A stretch of 41,389 bases of DNA from Phycisphaerales bacterium (GTDB taxonomy: Bacteria > Planctomycetota > Phycisphaerae > Phycisphaerales > SM1A02): contig JASMLG010000064.1 of the NCBI GenBank assembly GCA_030748805.1, positions 1 through 41,389 of the forward strand. Reading direction: 5' to 3'. Position numbers and translations under genes: made by a program. The notes under the pieces were generated by a model. It saw only the letters and a list, made by a program, of their open reading frames with translations. It did not search any database and was not told the DNA's origin. Below, one piece after another: positions 34,084 to 41,389 of the stretch. Within the stretch, counting starts at the first letter, position 1; each line of letters begins with the position of its first letter.

Positions 34084-35223
34084 ATGGATCATGCAGTTTG
34101 TAGGTTAGCACTTGAAGATGGGACTGTTGTACAAGGACGCTCATTTGGAGCAGATGCACTTGAGCCAGTTACAGGTGAGGTTGTTTTCAATACGGCGATG
34201 TGTGGATATCAAGAGGCGATTACAGATCCAAGTTACTCTGGTCAAATCCTAATTATGACTGCTCCTGAAATCGGGAACTATGGGGTAAATGTAGAAGATA
34301 TTGAATCAAACAAACCACAAATCACCGCTTTTATAGTAAAAGAATTATCAAGAACTACGTCTAACTATAGATCAGACAATGATTTAGCGGGGTGGTTGAA
34401 AAAAACTTCCATTCCTGCAATGGATGGGGTGGATACTAGGGCTCTGGTGAGAAGGATTCGCTCTGAGGGTACCCTAAGAGGAGCAATTACAACAGATAGT
34501 TCGATTACTGACTCGGATTTGGTTCAAATTGCAGTTTCAAGCCCAAAAATGGTTGGTCAGGATTTAGCATCAACGGCATCATGTTCCAGTGAATTGGAAT
34601 GGACTGGTGACTTAAATCAATGGAATACTCATGAAATACATAATGGCAGAACTCTAAAGGTTGTAGCAATTGACTGTGGGGTTAAACACAGTATTTACAG
34701 ACACTTAACTTCTGTTGGGTGTGATGTGAGATCTGTGCCCAATACTATATCTGCTGATGAGATTCGATCTTATACACCTGATGGATTGTTTATTTCAAAC
34801 GGTCCGGGCGACCCAGAAGCAGTCAAAACCACAATTAAAACCCTAGGTGAAGTAGCAAAAGAGTTCCCTACATTTGGAATTTGCCTAGGACATCAAATGC
34901 TCGCCCTTGCTCTTGGGGCAAAAACTTGGAAATTGCCATTTGGCCACAGGGGTGCAAATCACCCAATTAGAGATCTTGAGACCGGAATAGTGGAGATTAC
35001 AAGCCAAAATCACGGTTTTTGCGTAGACGAGCAGTCCCTAGTGGACGCTGGCTGTATCGTTACACATAGGCATTTAAACGACGGAACCGTTGCAGGCTTT
35101 AGACATGCTTCTATGCCGATTATGGGAGTTCAGTTCCATCCAGAGGCCTCGCCTGGACCTCATGACTCATGCTATCTTTTTGTTCGATTTGTCCAAATGA
35201 TGCAATCTGGAACATTAGCATAA
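34084..35223 (+). CDS. carA: Carbamoyl-phosphate synthase small subunit
   Basis: A 379-residue glutamine amidotransferase that feeds ammonia to CarB for arginine and pyrimidine synthesis. The N-terminal small-chain domain (1-150) has GEVVFNTAMCGYQEAITDPS and PEIGNYGVN. The class I GATase domain has FISNGPGDPE, the nucleophile elbow FGICLGHQM (Cys267) and QFHPEASPGP (His352, Glu354), so the triad is intact. carB does not follow; the next gene is a secretin, so the large subunit is elsewhere. The start is fixed by homology and probably lies at the 5' end of the mRNA. Confidence 0.96.
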   Translation: MDHAVCRLALEDGTVVQGRSFGADALEPVTGEVVFNTAMCGYQEAITDPSYSGQILIMTAPEIGNYGVNVEDIESNKPQITAFIVKELSRTTSNYRSDNDLAGWLKKTSIPAMDGVDTRALVRRIRSEGTLRGAITTDSSITDSDLVQIAVSSPKMVGQDLASTASCSSELEWTGDLNQWNTHEIHNGRTLKVVAIDCGVKHSIYRHLTSVGCDVRSVPNTISADEIRSYTPDGLFISNGPGDPEAVKTTIKTLGEVAKEFPTFGICLGHQMLALALGAKTWKLPFGHRGANHPIRDLETGIVEITSQNHGFCVDEQSLVDAGCIVTHRHLNDGTVAGFRHASMPIMGVQFHPEASPGPHDSCYLFVRFVQMMQSGTLA

Positions 35224-35439
35224 TAATCAAAAAAGAAGTGCTAAAACTAGCCCTAGACCATCAAAACTGCTTGCGAGTATTGGCGTGTCTTAGTACCCTA
35301 TCCCTCTTAACGGGGGTATATATTTAGGTTTCGGGAGCGTGTTCGCAGAGGGGGGCCTGGCTTTGCATATCTTTACTGCCACGGTGTTTGCAATCCCATT
35401 GTGGGAATTGCATTGTTACGCTTACTTTGGAGAGTTTCT
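35224..35439 (+). other. Leader region of the secretin gene
   Basis: A 216-nt gap without a credible gene. It contains G-rich stretches and a hairpin, GCAAT-CCCA/TGGG-A-ATTGC (35390-35411, 9 bp with one bulged A), which ends 28 nt before the ATG at 35440. An in-frame GTG at 35401 lies inside this hairpin and has no ribosome site. I see no known riboswitch. Confidence 0.4.
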
Positions 35440-38400
35440 ATGAATCGTCTTATTGATCGGCTGAACGTGTTCAACCAGTTGACACTGATATTGGTAATCA
35501 CATTTTGTGTTTTTTCTGTTTCTACTTTTGCTCAAGATGGTGGGAGTGAACCGCAAACACCAGAAGAAGAACCAGTAATCGAGGAAGATGATGAAGTTGT
35601 CATCCCCGATACTGAAGAAACCGGTGAAGATACAGAAGAAGTTGTTGTTGAAGAAGATGACGAAGTCGTGATTTCTGACGAAGAAGAACCTGAGCTAGTA
35701 GTTGAAGAAGCTCCACCGATATCTGAGGATGAACTTAATAAACAAATGGCTGAGGAAGCGCGCCAAATGGAATTGGCTCTAGGGCATGCACTTATTGAAG
35801 AAGCACGCGCTGCAGCGAATGCAGGAAAATGGCGTGATGCAGCAACTAAATATTTAGAAGCAAATAGTTACCTTCCAAATGAACCTACTATTTTGCAGGG
35901 TCTCCAACACGCATATTCCATGTTAGACCAAGGACAACTTCTTGATTCATACCAAAAACAAATCAACATGGAACGCGAAGCAGCCAGAGCAATGTTTGAT
36001 GCTGCTATAGGTTCTGCAAACAATCGCCTGCTAAGAGAGGATTACGACAACGCACGTAGAGAAATAGAAAGAGCAATTGTACGACTTGAACGAGATGATC
36101 GTCGCCTGTTTTCTGCTGAAGAATTCAAGCAACGCTTAGAAAATGCAAGGACACTTCTCGCTCAAATCACTCAACAATATGAACAATGGCAACAGCAGCG
36201 ACTCCTAGAGCAAGCACAAGAACGAAGTAACGACCAAGCATTGAGATTGACTTCTGAACAGCAAAAAAGAGCAACGCTCATAACTGAAAACATGAAGCGA
36301 GTTCGTCAATTACAAAGAGAGCAAAAGTATGCTCAGGCACTCGACATCGTTAATGAAATTCTTTTTATTGATGAACACAATGCAGGAGCTTTAGCGCTAA
36401 GAGATGCATTGAGGGCAACTCAAATTTATCGTGAAATGTCACTGAATGAACGAGAAAAAGAATTTCGTTTTAGTGAGTTACTTGTAGAAAACGAAGCATC
36501 TCTAATTGCTCCAAGACCTAACATTTCAGGCCCTGGCGATCGTTCCATGAGTGCAATTATGACCTATCCGAGTGACTGGGAGGACTTAACTAACAGAAGA
36601 CATGGTGCTGGATCTGGATTCAACGAGACATTCGAAAACGGCAGAATAAAAAATGCAATGGAAAAAACGACTGGTAGCACCCATGTTTTTGATGATCAAT
36701 ACACCTTAAAAGATATTTTTGAAGAGATTGAAAGAGATGCCGGTCTTGAAGATGACTTCTTTGTTGATTGGCAACGTATAACAGATGAAAATAGTGACAT
36801 AGACGAATCATTTGTCATAGAAAGTTTAAAAATTGGTGACGTTCCAATGATTCGTGTTCTTGAAAGGGTGCTTTCATACCTTAATGCATTTAGTGATGGC
36901 GATTCCCCAAGAGATCCGTTTTGGTACGAAATTAGAGATGGGGTATTAGAAATATCTACTGAGGAGGCCTTAAAAGATCATACGTATATCGAGGTTTACA
37001 ACGTCACTGACCTTCTCTTTGAAATCAGAGATTTCGAATCACCAGAATTAGCAGTTGGCGGCGGCGGCGGCGGCGGTGGCGGCGGCGGTAGCGGTGGTGG
37101 TGGCTCTGGCGGCGGTAGCGGTGGCGGATTCGGTGGCGGTGGCAGCGGCGGCTCTGGTGGAGGTGGCTCTGGCGGTAGCGGTGGCGGAAGTGGGGGTGGT
37201 GGTGGTACCATCCAACCTGGTGAAGAAGAAGAAGGATTGACGGATGAGGAGTTGATGGAACAGCTTCAGGATCTCATTGAAAAGTACATTACAAGCGTTT
37301 CTGGTGCGTGGGACTGGGACGACGAACAACATCAGATTGATTTTTTGAATGGCAACTTTATAATTAAACAAACTCCTGCAGTACATAGACAAATAACATC
37401 ACTTCTTGCAAAACTAAGAGAGGTTCGCGCTCTTCAATTCAACGTTGAATCGCGGTTTTTACAGATCGCAACAGATTGGTTTGAACAAATAGGTTTTGAC
37501 CTAGATATGTATTTCAATACTAACAATGATTTGTTTGGTCAACTTAGAAATGCTGATCCGAATGCGAATCTTAGTGACTTTTTTGTTCCAGGAACCGGAC
37601 AATTACAAAACCCAGTCATTTATTCCGGACCAGTCGTAGATGCAGATGGCAATACTGTCCCATCATGGCCTGGAACAAACATCCCTTGGGGCGATTTAGA
37701 TGGACAAATAGATCCCGCAGATCCAACTCAAGTTACTTATGTATTTATTAATGATCCAGGAACTCCAGTTGGGCATACCGATGGGATTAGCCCACTTGGC
37801 ATCGTTCAAAACCACAACCAGTTGATAGATGCAATTGGCAATTATTCGAGTTTTGGTTCACTGATTGCAGGATCCAATCCTGCACTTGGATTTGGTTTGC
37901 AATTCCTTGATGATGTACAGGTTGACCTTTTAATTGAGGCAACACAGGCAGACCAACGAAATACTGTTCTTACTTCACCTCGACTTACCATGCACAATGG
38001 TCAGAGAACGTGGATTAATGTTGTAAGAAGAATATCTTACGTACAATCACTAACCTTGAATTCAAATGCAGGTGCAATTGGTTACCAGCCAGTAATTGGG
38101 TTAGCAGACGCTGGTTTCGCCTTTGAAATAAAAGGCGTTATCTCATCTGATCGTCGATATGTGACGATGGAAGTCGACTTTAATGTTCAAGAAGTCAGTT
38201 TTGATTCATCTGCTAATTTCTCAGCGGCTGCAGCAGGTGGCAGCGATGGCGGTGGTGGGGCGGTATCAATCAGTTCGACAGTGGACTTGCCTTCTTATTT
38301 AAATCACCGAATTAAGACAACAGTTTCAGTTCCAGACAAAGGGACAGCATTACTTGGTGGTCAACGAACTGTGCGAGAATATGAAACTGAAGTTGGTGTT

Positions 38401-38580
38401 CCAATCCTTTCAAAAATTCCATATATCAATCGCTTCTTTACAAATAAGTCAACTTCACGTGAAGAAACAACATTATTGATATTGCTCCGCCCAGAGATTA
38501 TTATTCAACAAGAGAATGAAGAAATGCTCTTTAGCCGCAGAATTCTTGATGCTGGTGCAAGTGATTCATTCTTAAGGTAA
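35440..38580 (+). CDS. Type II/IV-like secretin with long N-terminal repeat region and poly-glycine linker
   Basis: A 1046-residue outer-membrane channel protein. The ATG at 35440 has GGAGAG about 6 nt upstream and begins a signal peptide (about 1-32, ending TFA). An acidic region follows (about 35-95, rich in Glu/Asp/Val), then TPR-like and coiled-coil segments (about 100-360), then an N-domain-like part. Residues 540-589 are almost pure Gly/Ser. The C-terminal secretin domain has VLTSPRLTMHNGQRTWINV, DKGTALLGGQRTVREYE, VPILSKIPYINRFF and ends TLLILLRPEII, the hallmark region of GspD/PilQ. It probably exports proteins or pili across the outer membrane; the matching ATPase and inner-membrane genes are not here. 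Confidence 0.85.
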   Translation: MNRLIDRLNVFNQLTLILVITFCVFSVSTFAQDGGSEPQTPEEEPVIEEDDEVVIPDTEETGEDTEEVVVEEDDEVVISDEEEPELVVEEAPPISEDELNKQMAEEARQMELALGHALIEEARAAANAGKWRDAATKYLEANSYLPNEPTILQGLQHAYSMLDQGQLLDSYQKQINMEREAARAMFDAAIGSANNRLLREDYDNARREIERAIVRLERDDRRLFSAEEFKQRLENARTLLAQITQQYEQWQQQRLLEQAQERSNDQALRLTSEQQKRATLITENMKRVRQLQREQKYAQALDIVNEILFIDEHNAGALALRDALRATQIYREMSLNEREKEFRFSELLVENEASLIAPRPNISGPGDRSMSAIMTYPSDWEDLTNRRHGAGSGFNETFENGRIKNAMEKTTGSTHVFDDQYTLKDIFEEIERDAGLEDDFFVDWQRITDENSDIDESFVIESLKIGDVPMIRVLERVLSYLNAFSDGDSPRDPFWYEIRDGVLEISTEEALKDHTYIEVYNVTDLLFEIRDFESPELAVGGGGGGGGGGGSGGGGSGGGSGGGFGGGGSGGSGGGGSGGSGGGSGGGGGTIQPGEEEEGLTDEELMEQLQDLIEKYITSVSGAWDWDDEQHQIDFLNGNFIIKQTPAVHRQITSLLAKLREVRALQFNVESRFLQIATDWFEQIGFDLDMYFNTNNDLFGQLRNADPNANLSDFFVPGTGQLQNPVIYSGPVVDADGNTVPSWPGTNIPWGDLDGQIDPADPTQVTYVFINDPGTPVGHTDGISPLGIVQNHNQLIDAIGNYSSFGSLIAGSNPALGFGLQFLDDVQVDLLIEATQADQRNTVLTSPRLTMHNGQRTWINVVRRISYVQSLTLNSNAGAIGYQPVIGLADAGFAFEIKGVISSDRRYVTMEVDFNVQEVSFDSSANFSAAAAGGSDGGGGAVSISSTVDLPSYLNHRIKTTVSVPDKGTALLGGQRTVREYETEVGVPILSKIPYINRFFTNKSTSREETTLLILLRPEIIIQQENEEMLFSRRILDAGASDSFLR
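37057..37206 (+). repeat. Gly/Ser low-complexity tract within the secretin gene
   Basis: Fifty codons encode 41 Gly, 8 Ser and one Phe, in units such as GGGGS and GGGS. The DNA is built from GGC, GGT and AGC triplets and is far richer in G and C than the rest of the window, starting with a run of GGC codons. It forms a flexible linker just before the C-terminal secretin half. Triplet slippage would change its length in frame. Confidence 0.95.
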
Positions 38581-38598
38581 CATTAAAGGCAAGTACAA

Positions 38599-38955
38599 AT
38601 GGCAGAATCATCACTACTGCAAATATTTGAAAGAGATGGCGTTACAAGTGTAGAGTTTGTTGAGAGCAATATCCTAGATGAAGTATGCATACGTAGGATT
38701 GGGGATGAGTTAACAGCAGTAGTTGAACGTAAGGGATTACCAAAGATTGTTCTTAACTTCAATAATGTTAATGCTCTATCTTCTTCGGCATTAGGGATGC
38801 TAATTACTTTGAATACCAAAGTCGCAGATAAAAAGGGCAAGTTGGTTCTTGCTTGTATTAAAGGTCCAATCAACGATGTCTTTCGTATTACAAAGTTGGA
38901 CAAAGCGTTTGATATTCACGAATCCATTGGTGAAGCAATGGGTTCACTGAGGTAG
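38599..38955 (+). CDS. STAS-domain anti-sigma factor antagonist
   Basis: A 118-residue single STAS domain of the SpoIIAA/RsbV type. The strand-helix core includes LPKIVLNFNNVNALSSSALG, in which the Ser of SSSALG (about residues 63-65) is where the phosphorylatable serine sits in this family, followed by LITLNTKVADKKGKLVLA. Unphosphorylated forms bind the partner kinase and free a sigma factor (family knowledge). It lies 18 nt after the secretin and 30 nt before its likely partner HATPase. No sigma factor or PP2C phosphatase is adjacent, so target and input are unknown. Confidence 0.87.
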   Translation: MAESSLLQIFERDGVTSVEFVESNILDEVCIRRIGDELTAVVERKGLPKIVLNFNNVNALSSSALGMLITLNTKVADKKGKLVLACIKGPINDVFRITKLDKAFDIHESIGEAMGSLR

Positions 38956-38985
38956 GACTGAATCATCACTCTTGGTGGAGGATAG

Positions 38986-39414
38986 ATGAACTCAGACCAT
39001 GAACATTGCAAGCCAAGTGTTCGGACAATTCAGGGAACACGGGACCACTTTGATGATATTCAAGAGTGTATTCTCCAATCGATGCATGAGAATCAATACT
39101 CTGAGCATGACAAGTTTTCGGTAAGAGTTGCTTTGGAAGAAGCTCTAGCAAATGCCGTACTCCATGGTCATCATGGCGATGAGGACTTTGAAATCAATGT
39201 TTCATGGAAAGTTGATGACGAAACAGTTGAAATTACAGTGATAGATCAGGGGTGTGGATATGACCCCGAAACTATACCAGACCCCACTGCTGAAGAGAAT
39301 TTAACACTACCATCGGGAAGGGGTCTCGCCATGATAAAAGCATTCATGGACTCAGTTCACTTAAACGAAGTGGGCAATCAAGTCAAAATGATTAGACGAA
39401 AACGTAAAGATTGA
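38986..39414 (+). CDS. Anti-sigma factor serine kinase, RsbW/SpoIIAB-like
   Basis: A 142-residue HATPase_c protein. The N box VALEEALANAVLHGH (about residues 46-60), G1 box VIDQGCGYDP (about 85-94) and G2 box SGRGLAMIKAFMD are those of RsbW/SpoIIAB/BtrW kinases, which bind a sigma factor or other target and phosphorylate the STAS partner. GGAGG lies 5 nt upstream of the ATG. It is the last gene of the secretin-STAS-HATPase set. There is no separate sensor domain, so control must come from the STAS partner and a phosphatase encoded elsewhere. The target could be a sigma factor or a non-transcriptional partner. Confidence 0.87.
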   Translation: MNSDHEHCKPSVRTIQGTRDHFDDIQECILQSMHENQYSEHDKFSVRVALEEALANAVLHGHHGDEDFEINVSWKVDDETVEITVIDQGCGYDPETIPDPTAEENLTLPSGRGLAMIKAFMDSVHLNEVGNQVKMIRRKRKD

Positions 39415-39493
39415 CTGCAACAGTATTCCAGTGACCTTATACGAGATACTTGTTGTCAATGAAATTGTGATTGCAGGTTATGAAGACCGTCCA

Positions 39494-41389
39494 TTAAGGA
39501 TCAGGATTTTGAAGCAAGCCGACTGTTACAAGTACTTGATCGTAGTAAATTGGAAACTGAATATTTGGTCCAATTGTGCCTGTTTGAAGTGTAATGAGTC
39601 GTAGGTGATATTCAAAGTTTGAAGGGTTGATGTATTTCATTGCCCTCTCAACATCAATTTGTACATCCTCAGTTCCTTGATCTATAACAGTAGTGCCAGC
39701 TGCCTGAACCCATTTTCCTTGATACTGATCCCACATCTCTACTTTGAGGAAAGACCTCTGTTGTACAGGATAGAAAGTCACATCTACAGTTATAGTATTG
39801 TTGGCAGGGAGTCCATTTTGAAACTCTCCGGAGACATATAAGTCAGTTGTGTAACCGTTAGCTCTATATCTGACTGAACCACCAGGAACACTCGAAGGTA
39901 CTGAATATGGAGTATGGGCTTCAGTAAGAATCGGTCTAACACCTAATAGATGCCCATCCCTGTTAGCAATTGACAATCTATTTCCCATCATGTGATCACC
40001 TCGTAATACGAGAACATCATCGATGTTTGGAGTTGCAAAAATTGGATTAAGCACAGCATTAACCATTGCTGTTCTTGGGTCAATTAAGTTTCCGGTTAAG
40101 TTAGCACTCGCATCGACGCAAAAGTCCCAGTCCAACGTGTTTTCAACAACTTCGCAACTAGAACTAACACCGGTTTCTGTAGTAACGTCAGGGGCAAGAG
40201 TGAGAATTGGGGTTCCATCTCGATTTCTACCTTCAAACTTACCACTAGCAATTAGCTGGCGAGTGATTTGGCTACCAATTGGCATATTAAAGACCTGTCT
40301 TGAAAATCCCTGTAGCTGGGCTACGCCACCTGCGACTTGTGCCGCAGCGCTACCTGTGTATCCGAATTGGTTTGTATATGCTTGAGCGTGCACAATATGT
40401 GGGTCTGAAGCAGGTGATGAATACGGTGTGGCTCCTGCGTAAGAAATTGTATTATATCCAACGTAGTTATCACGTAGTTGTCCTTTACCGCACGTAATAA
40501 CTCCTGTTCCCCAACCTGATGCGGTTGCGAAAGCATAATCCTGTACAGTACCATTACTGTAGTTAGACCCTCTTGTTCCATCGCAATATCTTTTGAATGG
40601 GGAACCTGGAGAGACAGCTGTTGCAACAATAACATTTCGATCTTCAACTGGGAAACTTAGATTTGCGAGGTCAATACCTAGGTCACCACCTCTGATAACA
40701 GTAGTAATTCCAAGATTATCAGCAAATTCCATGTATACATCTCTATCTTCCCAAAAGTTTATATTTGGTTGTCCAGCTGAAATTGCAACTGGACGGTACG
40801 CTGCACAGATTACATCTCCAGCATCTAAAGTATCAAGTGCATTCATCCATGCTTGGTCCTGACGATCTGGTACGTCTACAGTTGCGAGTGGGAAGAAAGA
40901 TATCTCAGCGTCTGGAACCATTCCCAAAACACCAACATTTCCAACTAAACGAGTAGATGGGGCTACACCTGGAGCAGATGCTGGACCCCAATTTGCTCCA
41001 AGAACTCCAAGAACCGCTGTTCCATGATCTGCAGAATATCCAAAAGGCAAGTTTTCATCGTACATAAGGGTTAAGGGGTCGTGTCCCGTGGCAGTACCCT
41101 CTAAATTGATTTTCAAAAGCCCAGTATTAAGATCTATAAACTCTTCGTGTACACCACCTAAGTTAACGGTACTCCCAAACTCATCAACAATGGATCTCTG
41201 TGTTAGGTGAGCGGACCAATCAAGAACAGCTACTTTGACTCCATTGCCAAACGAGCCATTTGTTCCTACTCCATCGTCTTCCCAGAACTGTCCGTATCCA
41301 TAAGAGCCCAAGTAAACCTCTTGACCACCAAATCCGTCGGGATTTGGAGCATCTGGAAATAAGTCAATCCCCCCATCGCCACCCCACCA
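39494..41389 (-). CDS. Subtilase-like (S8 fold) secreted protein, C-terminal part (runs off window)
   Basis: Open to the edge, at least 631 residues visible; the true start is outside. An apparent TTG start at 41311 is not the beginning, since the frame continues upstream (DAPNPDGFGGQEVYLGSYGY). Catalytic positions fit the subtilisin order: Asp in VKVAVLDWS (codon near 41221), His in DHGTAVLGVLG (near 41026) and Ser in TGSAAAQVAGG (near 40351). The Ser motif lacks the usual Pro of GTSxAxP, and the segment where the oxyanion Asn should be reads IRGGDLG, with Asp. After the protease fold, about 250 residues of beta-rich domain follow, with no recognised anchor. Probably an exported protease or a degenerate homologue. 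Confidence 0.7.
   Translation of the reverse strand, partial: WWGGDGGIDLFPDAPNPDGFGGQEVYLGSYGYGQFWEDDGVGTNGSFGNGVKVAVLDWSAHLTQRSIVDEFGSTVNLGGVHEEFIDLNTGLLKINLEGTATGHDPLTLMYDENLPFGYSADHGTAVLGVLGANWGPASAPGVAPSTRLVGNVGVLGMVPDAEISFFPLATVDVPDRQDQAWMNALDTLDAGDVICAAYRPVAISAGQPNINFWEDRDVYMEFADNLGITTVIRGGDLGIDLANLSFPVEDRNVIVATAVSPGSPFKRYCDGTRGSNYSNGTVQDYAFATASGWGTGVITCGKGQLRDNYVGYNTISYAGATPYSSPASDPHIVHAQAYTNQFGYTGSAAAQVAGGVAQLQGFSRQVFNMPIGSQITRQLIASGKFEGRNRDGTPILTLAPDVTTETGVSSSCEVVENTLDWDFCVDASANLTGNLIDPRTAMVNAVLNPIFATPNIDDVLVLRGDHMMGNRLSIANRDGHLLGVRPILTEAHTPYSVPSSVPGGSVRYRANGYTTDLYVSGEFQNGLPANNTITVDVTFYPVQQRSFLKVEMWDQYQGKWVQAAGTTVIDQGTEDVQIDVERAMKYINPSNFEYHLRLITLQTGTIGPNIQFPIYYDQVLVTVGLLQNPDP

Noticed and set aside
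35224..35439. c-di-GMP or other known riboswitch before the secretin
   Set aside because: The G-rich stretches do not reproduce the conserved GEMM core that I can recall; only one modest hairpin is visible.
36996..37392. Minus-strand frames rich in proline or Ala/Thr
   Set aside because: They are the complement of the Gly/Ser codon tract in the secretin gene; low complexity kept the frame open.

Overview
The window is 41.4 kb of AT-rich, tightly packed bacterial chromosome and looks like core rather than accessory DNA. An LptD-type outer-membrane protein, a secretin, a TlpA-type lipoprotein and a division cluster point to a diderm bacterium. RNase Y with a membrane anchor, a long secretin carrying an N-terminal acidic/repeat region, fused ABC-2 permeases and a STAS/HATPase partner-switching pair would fit a marine Planctomycetota (Phycisphaerae-like) genome. 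That placement is an inference from gene content; no rRNA gene is present. I see no insertion sequence, prophage or CRISPR array.

Layout. 1-446: 5' part of a chorismate mutase/prephenate dehydratase gene (minus). 538-1971: secreted SppA/NfeD-like serine protease. 2050-2571: ECF sigma factor (minus) behind a very structured 300-nt leader. 2884-5388: small membrane protein, saccharopine-dehydrogenase-like protein and Gfo/Idh/MocA oxidoreductase, probably one operon. 5421-7665 (minus): TlpA-like lipoprotein, CPBP protease, ribosomal protein S20. 7819-7892: tRNA-Arg(ACG). 8014-8781 (minus): SIMPL-domain protein. 8910-13024: pyruvate dehydrogenase E1 alpha, E1 beta, E2 and an unknown protein. 13047-14870 (minus): fused ABC-2 permease. 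14938-18305: long structured leader, RNase Y, EF-P, KsgA. 18280-23032 (minus): operon ribH-nusB-ftsY-lptD. 23092-24063: UbiA-family prenyltransferase. 24072-31536 (minus): a tightly coupled run sucA-sucB-rsmH-LysM protein-ftsL-like-ftsI. 31620-33905 (minus): priA. 34005-34053: a perfect long palindrome. 34084-35223: carA. 35440-39414: secretin, STAS protein and HATPase anti-sigma kinase. 39494-41389 (minus): 3' part of a subtilase-like gene that runs off the window.

How the genes fit together. Central carbon flow (PDH E1/E2 and OGDH E1/E2; the shared E3 is not here), translation (S20, EF-P, KsgA, tRNA-Arg), envelope biogenesis (FtsY, LptD, FtsI, LysM protein) and RNA turnover (RNase Y) make up most of the window. 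The most notable points are non-coding: the chain of back-to-back hairpins ahead of the ECF sigma gene, the roughly 345-nt hairpin-rich leader ahead of RNase Y (reminiscent of the autoregulatory rne leader of E. coli), the 49-bp palindrome between priA and carA, and a recurring arrangement in which a -10-like hexamer lies 6-8 nt before an ATG with no Shine-Dalgarno, suggesting leaderless mRNAs for several operon-leading genes.
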